Assembly: GCA_902794535.1 (NCBI GenBank)
Contig: CADBHQ010000002.1
Location: 1-64,000 of the forward strand
DNA length: 64,000 nucleotides
Direction of reading: 5' to 3'
Source: Fibrobacter succinogenes
Lineage (GTDB): Bacteria > Fibrobacterota > Fibrobacteria > Fibrobacterales > Fibrobacteraceae
Below the pieces are notes generated by a model. It had not been told where the DNA came from, made no database searches, and worked only from the letters and a program-made list of their open reading frames with translations. The translations under genes were made by a program, and so were the position numbers. Of the stretch, positions 43,114 to 53,212 are shown piece by piece; position 1 is the first letter of the stretch, and each line of letters starts with the position of its first letter.

Positions 43114-43897
43114 TGCGGATCAGGAACCGGATTTCTGTCCGGTCGCCTCTGTAATTTTCATACATGTCATCTTCGATGACAGAAAACAGCGAATAAACGA
43201 AAGACGCTCCGATAGACCAGGTTTCGCTTACCCACCAATCCTTGCCAATTTCGAATCTGGTAAGAACATTAATTTGTCCAAACGTGTCTATATCGTTTCC
43301 ATCTACCGTACAAATCCCAGCAATTCCACCGGTATACGCAAAGAAGGTTCCATTCCACATATTATTAGGGTCTCTGAACGGATAGACGGCAAAGCCTAAT
43401 CCAGCCATTCCCGACACGGCATAGACATCTTCTTTATATGTTGTTTCCCCTATTTGGACATCTTCGTCCGCATATTTTATCACATGACCGTTGTAGCCTT
43501 CTACAATTGGTCTCGTGTAGCGTTTCTCAACCACTTTTGCCGAACCCGTAGACATGCCAGCCTCAAAAAGGCTATACACTGCCATCAAGTTACCAAAGGA
43601 CCTACCAAACCGAAACTCCATCATCGGAGCGGCAAAGCCTGAATATTCTTCGTCTATAGAATGGTCCACAAAAGAATACGATTGCCAATTGACATATCCG
43701 TCACCAGTATATTCATCATAGGTATAAGCTCCGTGAGTGGCTTCCCTATAGGTGGAAAACTGCGAATATCCAAGCCCGAGGCCTGCACTAAAGAAAAAGC
43801 CGCGATGTTCGTAAGGCGGGAACCCCTTTTTGGAGTCTTCTGCCCACAATGCAGTCGCAAGCAAGGTTACAACGACAAGAACTTTAATCATTTTCAT
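43100..43897 (-). CDS. Exported barrel-like protein, paralogue B
   Basis: A signal peptide (MIKVLVVVTLLATALWA) is followed by about 245 residues of alternating aromatic strands (EHRGFFFSAGLGLGYS, APMMEFRFGRSFGNLMAVYSLFE, GLGFAVYPFRD) ending in RFLIRITRG, as in outer-membrane beta-barrels. Paralogue of the gene directly upstream, whose stop is 6 nt before this ATG; a TTG in between is an alternative start. Substrate or role unknown. Confidence 0.75.
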   Translation of the reverse strand: MKMIKVLVVVTLLATALWAEDSKKGFPPYEHRGFFFSAGLGLGYSQFSTYREATHGAYTYDEYTGDGYVNWQSYSFVDHSIDEEYSGFAAPMMEFRFGRSFGNLMAVYSLFEAGMSTGSAKVVEKRYTRPIVEGYNGHVIKYADEDVQIGETTYKEDVYAVSGMAGLGFAVYPFRDPNNMWNGTFFAYTGGIAGICTVDGNDIDTFGQINVLTRFEIGKDWWVSETWSIGASFVYSLFSVIEDDMYENYRGDRTEIRFLIRITRG

Positions 43898-43903
43898 CGT
43901 CAA

Positions 43904-44647
43904 TTAACCACGCGTTATGCGGAAAGAAAGGGACAAAACATTATCGGACTTATGAGAATCGACAGTATGCCAAACTAAGCTACTATGGGCAAAGCCCAAT
44001 CCCACACCGATTGCCATGTGATCGTTTATCCACCACTCCTTACCGATTTCCATTTCATAGCCAATGCCACCATTGCCGTAAGCATTTTCATCGTTAGAAT
44101 TAATCACGGTAACAAACAGTGTGTACCCGATAGCACTGCTCACAAAAAGGCCGTTCAACGGGGACTTTTTGTCTCTGAACGGGTAAACCGTCGTACCGAA
44201 TCCAACAAATGACCTAAAGCTATACGCATCGGCCGACGAGAATTCTTCCATTTCATCTTCTTCGAGAATCGGAACACAGATATCGTCTTCATCGCAAACT
44301 TCTTTATATTCTTCATAACGGTAATCCATCGCCCCAATGTAGAAGCCCAAATTGAATACCGAGTAAAGCGCAACAAGGTTCCCGAGAGCCACACCGAACT
44401 TGAATTCCATCATTGGATACGTGAAACCGTTATATTCGAAATATTCCATGTCGCGATACTTTTCGGACCCAAACGACTTGCCATCGTACTCGCTTGCATC
44501 GTACCAGTTATAGGCAAACGAAAAAGAGGTGCTTGAGTAGAAACCGCGATGTTCCCTCGGGGCAGGAGTACCAACGAGAGGGCTAGACTGCGCACAGACG
44601 AATGTTGCCATGCACAGAGAGAGAATTGCAAGAATTTTAGTATTCAT
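43904..44647 (-). CDS. Exported barrel-like protein, paralogue A
   Basis: A signal peptide (about residues 1-19) leads to a 225-residue domain with the same landmarks as its neighbour: REHRGFYSSTSFSFAY, YPMMEFKFGVALGNLVALYSVFN, GTTVYPFRDKKSPLNG, GKEWWINDHMAIG and a final LSFRITRG. These suggest a small outer-membrane barrel. First gene of a two-gene unit that arose by tandem duplication. Function unknown. Confidence 0.75.
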   Translation of the reverse strand: MNTKILAILSLCMATFVCAQSSPLVGTPAPREHRGFYSSTSFSFAYNWYDASEYDGKSFGSEKYRDMEYFEYNGFTYPMMEFKFGVALGNLVALYSVFNLGFYIGAMDYRYEEYKEVCDEDDICVPILEEDEMEEFSSADAYSFRSFVGFGTTVYPFRDKKSPLNGLFVSSAIGYTLFVTVINSNDENAYGNGGIGYEMEIGKEWWINDHMAIGVGLGFAHSSLVWHTVDSHKSDNVLSLSFRITRG

Positions 44648-44695
44648 AAAACCAGAATCTTTTTAACAAATGATTACAAAATATAAATAAATTAT

Positions 44696-45493
44696 TTAGA
44701 ATGAGACAACGTATTCGCGGTGTAAGTCCTTGTCACCATACTTGTCAGCGGCACCGGGTGCCAAATCTTCGGCAGAATAGCCGCTAGTAATGCGCTGCAA
44801 CAGCACGCAGCGAGCCGATTCATCGTAGCTAAAATGAATGCGGAAGGTGCGGTACGCAAGTACGCCCGTATGTGCGGATTCATCGACCGTTAAGCGACGG
44901 CGGGAACTGTCGAAAACATCTTTCGAGAAATTTCCGCGAGAAAGCTGCACTTGGGCAAAGCTTTCCAAATCGAATTCGCTGCGTTCGGCAATCCAGCGGT
45001 TCTGTTTTGCAAAATCTTCGGACATTTCGACCGACCACAAGTCGCCCACTTGTTCTTCGACCCAGCCCGCTTTGGCATCGGGAAAAGCGTCAGCCATCGG
45101 AATGTAAGGCTTGATATCGAGCACGGGCGTTCCGTTCAGCAAATCCGCCTCATCTACATATAAAGTAAGGCCTTCGATTTTCAGAAGACGTACGCAGCTG
45201 AGCCCAATCGGATTTGGGCGGTAAGGGCTGCGACTTGCGAAAGTCCCCACGCGGTCTTTGCCTTTAGGCGGTACGGGCGGGCGTGTTGTCGGACGCCAAC
45301 CCTCATTTTCGTGGAATTGGAAAATCACCCAAATGCGTTCAAAGCCTTCCAAGTCGCGGAGCGCCATTTCAAAGTTCTGCCCCGCATTCAATTCAATCCG
45401 GCCCGGATGCCCCGCAAACAGCCTCCCCTGCCGAGGAGCGTCGTACTTGTAAATGGCATCGCCATAAAATGTACCGATTGGGGTGACTTGCAT
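44696..45493 (-). CDS. trmO: TrmO/TsaA-type tRNA methyltransferase
   Basis: TsaA family: N6-methylation of t6A at position 37 of some tRNAs. Landmarks are QVTPIGTFYGD at the N-terminus, GFERIWVIFQFHEN, RVGTFASRSPYRPNPIGLSCV and LLNGTPVLDIKPYIP. Length 265 is close to the E. coli enzyme. The ATG at 45493 was chosen because homology begins there. It shares CATG with a possible alternative start of prfA on the other strand. Confidence 0.87.
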   Translation of the reverse strand: MQVTPIGTFYGDAIYKYDAPRQGRLFAGHPGRIELNAGQNFEMALRDLEGFERIWVIFQFHENEGWRPTTRPPVPPKGKDRVGTFASRSPYRPNPIGLSCVRLLKIEGLTLYVDEADLLNGTPVLDIKPYIPMADAFPDAKAGWVEEQVGDLWSVEMSEDFAKQNRWIAERSEFDLESFAQVQLSRGNFSKDVFDSSRRRLTVDESAHTGVLAYRTFRIHFSYDESARCVLLQRITSGYSAEDLAPGAADKYGDKDLHREYVVSF

Positions 45494-45530
45494 GAAACCA
45501 AAATTAGAAAAAATTCTAAATTTGAGCGCG

Positions 45531-46598
<1,068 letters not shown>

Positions 46599-46599
46599 T

Positions 46600-46638
46600 G
46601 GATTGCCGCGGCCCCCATACGGGGCCTCGCAATGACGC
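46600..46638 (-). repeat. Palindromic element between prfA and prmC
   Basis: On the minus strand it reads GTCATTGCGAGG, then a GGCCCC/GGGGCC-type hairpin, then GGCAATCC. This is the GTCATTGCGAG...GCAATC repeat type seen in many genomes. It starts directly after the prfA stop codon and could form a stable hairpin in the mRNA. Confidence 0.75.
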
Positions 46639-46656
46639 ACGATAGGAATGTCTATA

Positions 46657-47520
46657 ATGCCACAGATGACTGTACTTGAAATTCTGAACCGCACCAAGGT
46701 ATTCTTCGAAAAGAAGGGAATTCCTGACGCGCGATTGGATGCCGAATACATCATCAGCCACGGACTTCAGATGAAGTCCCGCATGGACATTTACTTGAAC
46801 TTTGAAAAGCCGCTGACGGAAGCCGAACTCGATGTGCTCCGCCAGATGGTGGCTCGCCGCGCAAATCGCGAACCGTTGCAGCATATTATCGGCGACACAA
46901 GTTTTCGCGGATTCATTATCAAGTGCGATCCGCGAGCACTGATTCCGCGCCCTGAAACCGAATCCCTGGTGGATATGGCTAAAGAGGCGCTCAAGGGAAT
47001 CGAGAATCCGTTCATTGTGGAAGTGGGCACGGGAACAGCCGCGATTTCTATCGCTTGTGCGAAAGAAATCGCCGGAGCGAAAGTACTCGCCACCGACATT
47101 TCTGAAGACGCACTTTCGCTCGCTCGCGAAAACGCCGAAGCCAACGGCCTCGGCGATACGCTCGCTTTTTCAAAAGGCGACTTGCTGGATGCCGTCACCG
47201 CAACTGACAAAATCGACTGTTTGATTGCAAACCTGCCGTACATTCCTGACGGCGAAAAGGGAAAGCTCCAGCCCGAAGTCGACAAATTCGACCCGGCACT
47301 CGCCCTCTATGGCGGACCGGACGGCCTTACGCTCGTGCGCAAACTCTTGCAGCAGACCGAAGGCAAGCTAAGCGCAGGCGCCCCGATTCTTTTGGAAATC
47401 GGATCTGAACAAGCTGAAGTCTTGAAGAACGAAGCCGCCAACTACCCGTGGTTGGAATTCTCCGGAATCCACAAGGATTACTGCGGGAATGTGCGCTTCG
47501 TAAGTTATAAGGCGAAATAA
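46657..47520 (+). CDS. prmC: Release factor glutamine methyltransferase
   Basis: Methylates the GGQ glutamine of release factors. The N-terminal helical domain is followed by FRGFIIKCDPRALIPRPETE, the SAM motif IVEVGTGTAAISIAC, and the glutamine-binding tetrapeptide, which here is NLPY instead of the usual NPPY. The start at 46657 has TAGGAA 8 nt upstream; an ATG three codons earlier is too close to that site. Pairing with prfA supports the function. Confidence 0.9.
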   Translation: MPQMTVLEILNRTKVFFEKKGIPDARLDAEYIISHGLQMKSRMDIYLNFEKPLTEAELDVLRQMVARRANREPLQHIIGDTSFRGFIIKCDPRALIPRPETESLVDMAKEALKGIENPFIVEVGTGTAAISIACAKEIAGAKVLATDISEDALSLARENAEANGLGDTLAFSKGDLLDAVTATDKIDCLIANLPYIPDGEKGKLQPEVDKFDPALALYGGPDGLTLVRKLLQQTEGKLSAGAPILLEIGSEQAEVLKNEAANYPWLEFSGIHKDYCGNVRFVSYKAK

Positions 47521-47715
47521 TCACGCGCCCACGGTGCAGCCGAGGGCGGAGAGGACGTAGGTTTCGCTTTCGCCCGCACGGTAAAATGGTAGCAGAGTTT
47601 CGTCGTCTACTAAAGAATCATCAAATCCATTCAGTTGAAGTTGTTCGTCTATACGGCGTTTGAATGAAGAAAAACCCGTGTTCCAAAGCGTCGCTGATTC
47701 ATAATTGCTATACAT
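47521..47715 (-). CDS. Small protein of unknown function (64 residues)
   Basis: Not recognised. The evidence for translation is a strong ribosome site (GAGGAAAAA) before the ATG and an acidic, protein-like composition (SSFKRRIDEQLQLNGFDD, then ETLLPFYRAGESETYVLS). It ends in LGCTVGA. The stop abuts the prmC stop exactly, in convergent orientation. Confidence 0.55.
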   Translation of the reverse strand: MYSNYESATLWNTGFSSFKRRIDEQLQLNGFDDSLVDDETLLPFYRAGESETYVLSALGCTVGA

Positions 47716-47831
47716 TTTTTCCTCTAATTTTTAGAAAAACACACAAACTTACCAGTGCTTTTCTGTACAGCAAAATATAGAATCAAACAGATGTCAAATT
47801 ATGACATCTGCAATTTTCGCGATTTTAGGGA

Positions 47832-48344
47832 TTATTCCACAACGGTTGCGGTGACTTTGGCGTGGCCGACTTTTTCGAGGCCAAGCTTTTTGCCAGCGGC
47901 AGCGCTCAAGTCCAAAACACGGCCTTTCGCAAAGGGACCGCGGTCATTCACGCGCACTCTAACCTTTGCGCCAGTATCTTTGCGAACCACTTCGAGAATC
48001 GTTCCGAACGGAAGTTTCTTGTGGGCGCAAGTAAAATCATTCTGATTAAAAATTTCACCGCTGGCAGTCTTTTTGCCATCGAAACCGGGGCCGTAGTAGC
48101 TTGCTTCGCCTTCGAACGTGGTACCGATGGCAGCCGTCTTTTTCTTTTTACCCGACTTAGTGGTCTGCGTCTGCGTTTTTTCTACAGAACGGTCATGCCC
48201 CTGGCGAGATGCTATTTTGGCATTGCCGGTGGCACAATTAGACAAAAGCAAAGCTGCAGCCACGAACAAAGCAATCCGTGCAACAAACAGGCCACGCTTA
48301 CTCAAAATCGTACATGCTGTTGTATGTGTTTTCAAGAATTTCAT
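47832..48344 (-). CDS. rlpA: RlpA-family lipoprotein
   Basis: Double-psi beta-barrel protein; characterised RlpA is a lytic transglycosylase acting on glycan strands without stem peptides. The signal sequence has lipobox LSNC; the barrel core (GEASYYGPGFDGKKTASGE, AHKKLPFGT, VNDRGPF, LDLSAAAGKKLGL) is intact. The C-terminal SPOR domain of E. coli RlpA is absent. The start is uncertain: ATG at 48344 lies inside the upstream TPR gene, while a TTG at 48305 overlaps that gene's stop and gives a shorter, better signal peptide. Confidence 0.85.
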   Translation of the reverse strand: MKFLKTHTTACTILSKRGLFVARIALFVAAALLLSNCATGNAKIASRQGHDRSVEKTQTQTTKSGKKKKTAAIGTTFEGEASYYGPGFDGKKTASGEIFNQNDFTCAHKKLPFGTILEVVRKDTGAKVRVRVNDRGPFAKGRVLDLSAAAGKKLGLEKVGHAKVTATVVE

Positions 48345-50202
48345 CTTCCTGGCTCTTGACTTCGGCCTGCTTTTCTTCGGGCGCCTTGTTCAAACCTTCA
48401 TAATACTGCGCAGACAACTTTTCCACATGAAGCTGGCTACTCTTGACACGCTTGCGCAAACGTTCCAAATCCTGGTCCGTAATGGTCAAGCGGTTGTTCA
48501 TGAGCGAAGCCGCTTTTTTGCCCCAAGGCGTTTGGCCATACTTGTCGCGAAGGAGTTTGTAGGTAATCATGGCGCTATCAAGACGTTCCGGATTCATCTG
48601 GAAATAAATCGCCTTCATGTAAAGAGCCTGAATACCGGCCTGCGTTTCGGGGAATTCCTGATACAGGCTATCGAAATGCGTGAATGCACGGGCATAAGCT
48701 GAGTCGACCAAGTCCATTTGATCCAAGGGCATTTCTGCAGCGATGGTCCAGAGACTTTCAGCAGCCATATACTTTTCTTTAGCCATGTCTTCGCGAGTCT
48801 TTAAAGTCACACGCATGCCCAAGTTCACTTGAGCCTGTTTTGCGTATTCCGTTTCCGGATACTTTTCCATGATTTGCTTGTAGATTTCTTCGGCACCATC
48901 AGGGTCATGCATGTATTCGTCAAAAATGAAAGCCTTTGCATAGAGGGCGCGCAAGGACTTAGCACTGTCGCCCGATTCAATCACCGTATTCAAGCGAGCA
49001 ATGGCGCTATCGACTTCGTCAAGTTTGAACAAGAACAGTTCAGCAATCAAGAATTCAGACTTGAAGAAATTGTCAACGTTCGGAATGGAATCCTTACGAG
49101 CGCTATCGTTCTGAGTACGCATGGCCACCAGGCGCTTGAGTGCATCGCGACGGTCGCGGCTTTCCTGGCCCCACTTGCTAATCGTGCGCGAAATAAAGCT
49201 GCTGTCATAATAAACAATGGCCTTGTCGTAATCAGTGCGCTTGTGCTGTTCGTAATCACCCAAGCAGAAATAACTACGCGATGCATATTCAGAACGCGGG
49301 TATTCCGTATTCACCTTTTGCAAAATGACAATTGCATCGGCATGACGTTCACCCAACATGGTCAGTTCGCCAATGCGAACCAGGTATTCCGGCTGTTTGG
49401 TTTCATAATCCGGATTCTTGTAGAGTTCCTTGTATTCGTCGGCAGCCTTCAGGTATTCCTTGCGGTTTGCCAAGCATTCTGCGGCCTGTTCACCCGCGGT
49501 CTGCTGTTCGCGCGAGTTCAGTTCCTTGATTTCTTTAGCGGTGTAATGTTCGCGAGATTTGTCCCAGTTTTCTTTCTTGAAATAAAGACCAGCAAGTCTG
49601 AAGTGAGCCTTACCGCGCATAAAGGGCGTACCTGCGGTATCGGCCAAGACTGCTTCCAACGAAGCGATTGCCTGGTCCGGGAATTCGGCCTGTTCGTCAA
49701 GTAACGAAAGAAGGTTCAAGCCCTGGAAGTAATACGGGTGATCTTTAGAAGCGATTACCGGTTCCAAGGCAAAACGGCTAATGTTATATTCGTGATTGCG
49801 ATAAAGGCAATAAGCACGCTGGTATTCGACCGCCTGCATAGAATCGTGATCGGCAAAATATCGTTCAAACTCGTCGTACTTGGTAATGGCCTTGCCCCAT
49901 TCATGCTTATGGCGGAAAGATTCACCAATCAAGAACACAGCCTCAGCGGTACGTTTCTTATTCTTGGGGAAACGTTCCAGCACGCGGGAACCTTTTTCAA
50001 TAATCTTGTCGTATTTCTGGCGTTCTTCGGAACCAGGCAGGGAATTTTCACTATCGGGAATGCTGTCCAAGCGAGCTTGGCGCATTTCGCCGGCCTGTTC
50101 ATCCAGACGTTCCGCATTGAACATGTGGTTCAAGTAGGCACAGCAAGTACACCCCTCTATTACGAGGGCGACAGCAGCCAATGCCAAAAAACGGAACATC
50201 AT
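48298..50202 (-). CDS. TPR-repeat lipoprotein
   Basis: A lipoprotein signal with lipobox IEGC is followed by about 600 residues of helical TPR-like repeats (AEAVFLIGESFRHKHEWGKAITKYDEFERYF, split as FLIGESFRHKHEWGKA and ITKYDEF; YASRSYFCLGDYEQHKRTDYDKA; AEEIYKQIMEKYPETEYA). The architecture resembles outer-membrane TPR lipoproteins such as BamD or the type IX component PorW/SprE, but neither identity can be claimed. ATG at 50202 is preferred to an upstream TTG. It overlaps rlpA and follows the other TPR gene by 83 nt. Confidence 0.8.
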   Translation of the reverse strand: MMFRFLALAAVALVIEGCTCCAYLNHMFNAERLDEQAGEMRQARLDSIPDSENSLPGSEERQKYDKIIEKGSRVLERFPKNKKRTAEAVFLIGESFRHKHEWGKAITKYDEFERYFADHDSMQAVEYQRAYCLYRNHEYNISRFALEPVIASKDHPYYFQGLNLLSLLDEQAEFPDQAIASLEAVLADTAGTPFMRGKAHFRLAGLYFKKENWDKSREHYTAKEIKELNSREQQTAGEQAAECLANRKEYLKAADEYKELYKNPDYETKQPEYLVRIGELTMLGERHADAIVILQKVNTEYPRSEYASRSYFCLGDYEQHKRTDYDKAIVYYDSSFISRTISKWGQESRDRRDALKRLVAMRTQNDSARKDSIPNVDNFFKSEFLIAELFLFKLDEVDSAIARLNTVIESGDSAKSLRALYAKAFIFDEYMHDPDGAEEIYKQIMEKYPETEYAKQAQVNLGMRVTLKTREDMAKEKYMAAESLWTIAAEMPLDQMDLVDSAYARAFTHFDSLYQEFPETQAGIQALYMKAIYFQMNPERLDSAMITYKLLRDKYGQTPWGKKAASLMNNRLTITDQDLERLRKRVKSSQLHVEKLSAQYYEGLNKAPEEKQAEVKSQEDEILENTYNSMYDFE

Positions 50203-50285
50203 GGCGTAAAGATACAAAAATAGTCAGCAGAAAACAGAACGCAGTCGGCAGAATATTCTAAGTTCTGCAAACTGCCAACAGCCCA

Positions 50286-52001
50286 CTAATACTGGTTCAA
50301 GTACTTCGTGTAATCGCACAGTTTGAGGCCTGGCGGGAGCGCAGACTTGTCAAAGCGGACCATACGGACTTCGGCCGGTTTACCCACCACGCGGGCAAGC
50401 ATTTCAAAGTTGTCCTGCGTTTCCCATACGGCAGCATCGATAATCAGGCCGTCACCGCAGTCGGTTTCGCCAGTACTGTTGCCAATACCCGAGATTCTAG
50501 AGTTTTGCTTCAGGAGTCGAGTATAGATTTCGGGGGCAATTCCAAAATGATTCGTGGTCGAAGACGAGTCATGCACGACCACATGCACTTCGCGGAAATG
50601 ATTCAAAGAATCGAAGACAACCGTGTAAGTATGCATGTACGGGGCAATAAAGAAGGTTTCTTGCCAGACATTCTTTGCCACAGGCCTGAAGTTTCCGATA
50701 GAATACTTCTTGAAGAATTCCTTGGGCGTTGCACCATAGCGCACCACATAATGGCCAAGCATGGTCGAGAAGTCATGAACCGTAGACGGAGCCATCGTTT
50801 CGCGGAGGCTATCGACAGCACGATTCAGGTTCGCAGTCAAGCCGTCGTTCTTGTTAATCGGAGCGGGCCTTGTAATGTTCGATTCCTGAATGCGCTGCTG
50901 AATATCAGGATATTCCGGATCGATTTTCTGGATTTCCTGGAACTGCTTGCGGGCAAGGTCAAACTGGCGGCCCTTCAAATAAGCGCGGCCAAGAGCTTCC
51001 TTGAGCGGCAGGTTTTCGGGATACTTGTCGACCATGGGTTCCAAAATATCGAGGGCGGTCTGCGCACGGTCTTGCGGAGAAAGAACCACTCCGTTACCCG
51101 GGCCCGGAGGAGATTTTTCACCCAGAGTAGAAACAGCATCTCGGGCAGGAGCGTAATCCGGCATGAACGCCAGAATGCGCTGGTAAATTTTTTCGGCAGC
51201 ATCGAAATGACCCTGGTATTCATCCATGTAGCCCTGCAAAAGCAAGAGCTTGACATTCATCGGATACTGAGAAAGGGCGTATTCGACCACGGCAGCGCAA
51301 CTGTCCAACTGTCCGCTACGGTGGTAAAGGTCAGCAAGGTTTTCGTAGGCGGCAGGGACATCGCCACTCGAGAGGCTCACCACCGTCTTGAATTCATTTG
51401 CAGCCTGCAAGAATCGGCCATTTTCCATGAGGAGCTGGCCGTACCAAAGCCTAGTCTGGTACAAGGCGGGCGCACGTTCAGAGGCCACGCGAGCAAGTTC
51501 AAGAGCAGCGGCAGCATTGCCGGACTGGTAAATTTTACGGCTTTCAACGTAAGTCGACACGCCGGAACCCGGCAAGCGGGCCTGAAGCTTACCAATCAAA
51601 AGAGAAAGACGGTCCTGCTGATTATCCGAAAGCGGGCTCATTTCAAACAAAGTATTAATTTGTCCGAGAAGGGCGGGCAACAGGTCCGGATAAAGAACAA
51701 TCACGCCATCATAAATATCATAGGCCGCCTGATAAGAGCCCGAACGAGCAAGTTCTGTTGCACGGCGAAGTTCTGTTTGCACCTGCACCGGGACCTTGGC
51801 AATGTCGGCAGTCAAATCCGGGGTATCACCACGGGCAACGGTCGAACCGGCAGGCAAACCGTAAGGAATGCCGCCTACCGAAATTTTACTAGGGCCATAA
51901 ACATCATAAATACGAAAGCCCGCAAAAGTAAGCAGGGCTCCGCAACAAAGGGTCAAAAACAAGTATGCAGCCCTACGGGCTGCCCAAGACGAATACGCCA
52001 T
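50286..52001 (-). CDS. Membrane-anchored TPR protein coupled to a sigma factor gene
   Basis: Protein of 571 residues with one N-terminal transmembrane segment (AAYLFLTLCCGALLTFAGF) and an exported region of TPR repeats (about 70-380) plus a C-terminal domain of unknown type (about 400-571, including VVFDSLNHFREVHVVVHDS). The ATG overlaps the sigma factor stop by 1 nt (TAATG), so the two are translationally coupled. That suggests a link between the sigma factor and envelope assembly. No family recognised beyond TPR. Confidence 0.8.
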   Translation of the reverse strand: MAYSSWAARRAAYLFLTLCCGALLTFAGFRIYDVYGPSKISVGGIPYGLPAGSTVARGDTPDLTADIAKVPVQVQTELRRATELARSGSYQAAYDIYDGVIVLYPDLLPALLGQINTLFEMSPLSDNQQDRLSLLIGKLQARLPGSGVSTYVESRKIYQSGNAAAALELARVASERAPALYQTRLWYGQLLMENGRFLQAANEFKTVVSLSSGDVPAAYENLADLYHRSGQLDSCAAVVEYALSQYPMNVKLLLLQGYMDEYQGHFDAAEKIYQRILAFMPDYAPARDAVSTLGEKSPPGPGNGVVLSPQDRAQTALDILEPMVDKYPENLPLKEALGRAYLKGRQFDLARKQFQEIQKIDPEYPDIQQRIQESNITRPAPINKNDGLTANLNRAVDSLRETMAPSTVHDFSTMLGHYVVRYGATPKEFFKKYSIGNFRPVAKNVWQETFFIAPYMHTYTVVFDSLNHFREVHVVVHDSSSTTNHFGIAPEIYTRLLKQNSRISGIGNSTGETDCGDGLIIDAAVWETQDNFEMLARVVGKPAEVRMVRFDKSALPPGLKLCDYTKYLNQY

Positions 52002-52852
52002 TACTTTTCCAAGAAATCAGCCAGTTTTTCTTTATGTTCCTTGCTCTTTTGGAGACGACGCAAGGTTTTGTTCTTGATCTGGCGAACGCGTTCACGGCTC
52101 AGTTTCAAATCTTCACCGATATCCTTGAGCGTCGTATCTTCAACCGTATCAAGTCCGTAGAACATGCGAAGGATTTCTTCTTCGCGCTGCGGCAGGGCGG
52201 ACAAGGTTTCCTGGATGAGCTTACGGCGTTCATCCTTTTCCATGTCTTCGTCCTGGTTTCCGTCGGAACCCAAGACATCCATAAGCGTGCTGACCGTGTC
52301 ACCGTTACCGCCGACATTCGTGCTGTCGCCAATGGGGGCATCGAGCGAAATGTCCACGATTTTTTCCATGACCTCGACGATGTCCTTTTCGAACGGTGCG
52401 AATTCGTCCATGGCAATGGTACGATCGTAGTCACCGTCGTTCTGCATCAAGGCACGTTTAAAGCGGTTGACCAAAGCAAGCTTGTTGGGCGGAATTCGGA
52501 CCGCGCCCACCTGTTCAAACAGGGCTTTTTGGATAGACTGGCGAATCCACCAGACCGCATAAGAAATAAACTTGACATCCTTACCCATATCAAAGCGTTT
52601 TGCCGCCTTGAACAGGCCGATATTTCCTTCGTTAATCAAATCAAGCAGGGAAAGTCCACGCCCCTGATACTTTCTTGCGACACTCACCACAAAACGGAGG
52701 TTACCCCGAATGAGGCGTTGCAAGGCCGACTTGCGGATTTCTTCCGCCTGGTCGCTCTTGATAATCGCAAGCAGAGCCTCTTCTTCCTGAGGACTCAGGG
52801 TCGGAAACCTATTCAGATCCCTAAAATAAAGCGCTTCGTTTGCATCACTCAT
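52001..52852 (-). CDS. Second sigma-70 family RNA polymerase sigma factor
   Basis: Protein of 283 residues with regions 1.2-4 and no region 1.1: NLRFVVSVARKYQGRGLSLLDL, FISYAVWWIRQSIQKAL, then region 4 TLKDIGEDLKLSRERVRQIKNKTLRRLQK. An acidic insertion (GSDGNQDEDMEKDE) lies between regions 3 and 4. ATG at 52852 was chosen because homology starts with ALYFRDLNR. It heads a minus-strand run with two TPR genes and rlpA, unlike the solitary sigma gene at 19326. Confidence 0.88.
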   Translation of the reverse strand: MSDANEALYFRDLNRFPTLSPQEEEALLAIIKSDQAEEIRKSALQRLIRGNLRFVVSVARKYQGRGLSLLDLINEGNIGLFKAAKRFDMGKDVKFISYAVWWIRQSIQKALFEQVGAVRIPPNKLALVNRFKRALMQNDGDYDRTIAMDEFAPFEKDIVEVMEKIVDISLDAPIGDSTNVGGNGDTVSTLMDVLGSDGNQDEDMEKDERRKLIQETLSALPQREEEILRMFYGLDTVEDTTLKDIGEDLKLSRERVRQIKNKTLRRLQKSKEHKEKLADFLEK

Positions 52853-52915
52853 AGAAATACATACCTTCAATTCTTCTAAGGAAATTCCCCTTGAAGACTA
52901 TCCAAATATGTCTTT

Positions 52916-53212
52916 TTACTTTGTTTTCGTCAAGTTATATAGCTTTTCGTAAGGGTAAATTCCCGAATTGTGCCCATCGCTAAAGGTAAGGCCCGCTGCA
53001 TAGCGACCAATCGACTGCACTTTGACAAGCGTAATATCTTGAGGCACAGTAGATTCATCCAAAAGTTTTTCGCCTGTATGTTCATCGACACACAATGCAC
53101 ACGGACAAGCCAATCTCAAATCGCGAATAGCGCATGCGCCGCGACTACCATCGTTCCATTCAAAACCGAGACGGCCATCCTTTGTCCTAAATACTTTCTT
53201 GGGCTGGATCAT
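52916..53212 (-). CDS. DUF971 domain protein
   Basis: Small protein of 98 residues with the DUF971 (gamma-butyrobetaine hydroxylase N-terminal-like) pattern: LGFEWNDGSRGACAIRDLRLACPCALCVDE and DGHNSGIYPYEKLYNL. Cysteines in CPCALC could bind metal. In many bacteria DUF971 genes neighbour mrp; here the ATG overlaps the mrp stop by 4 nt, supporting a shared role in Fe-S protein maturation. Confidence 0.85.
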   Translation of the reverse strand: MIQPKKVFRTKDGRLGFEWNDGSRGACAIRDLRLACPCALCVDEHTGEKLLDESTVPQDITLVKVQSIGRYAAGLTFSDGHNSGIYPYEKLYNLTKTK

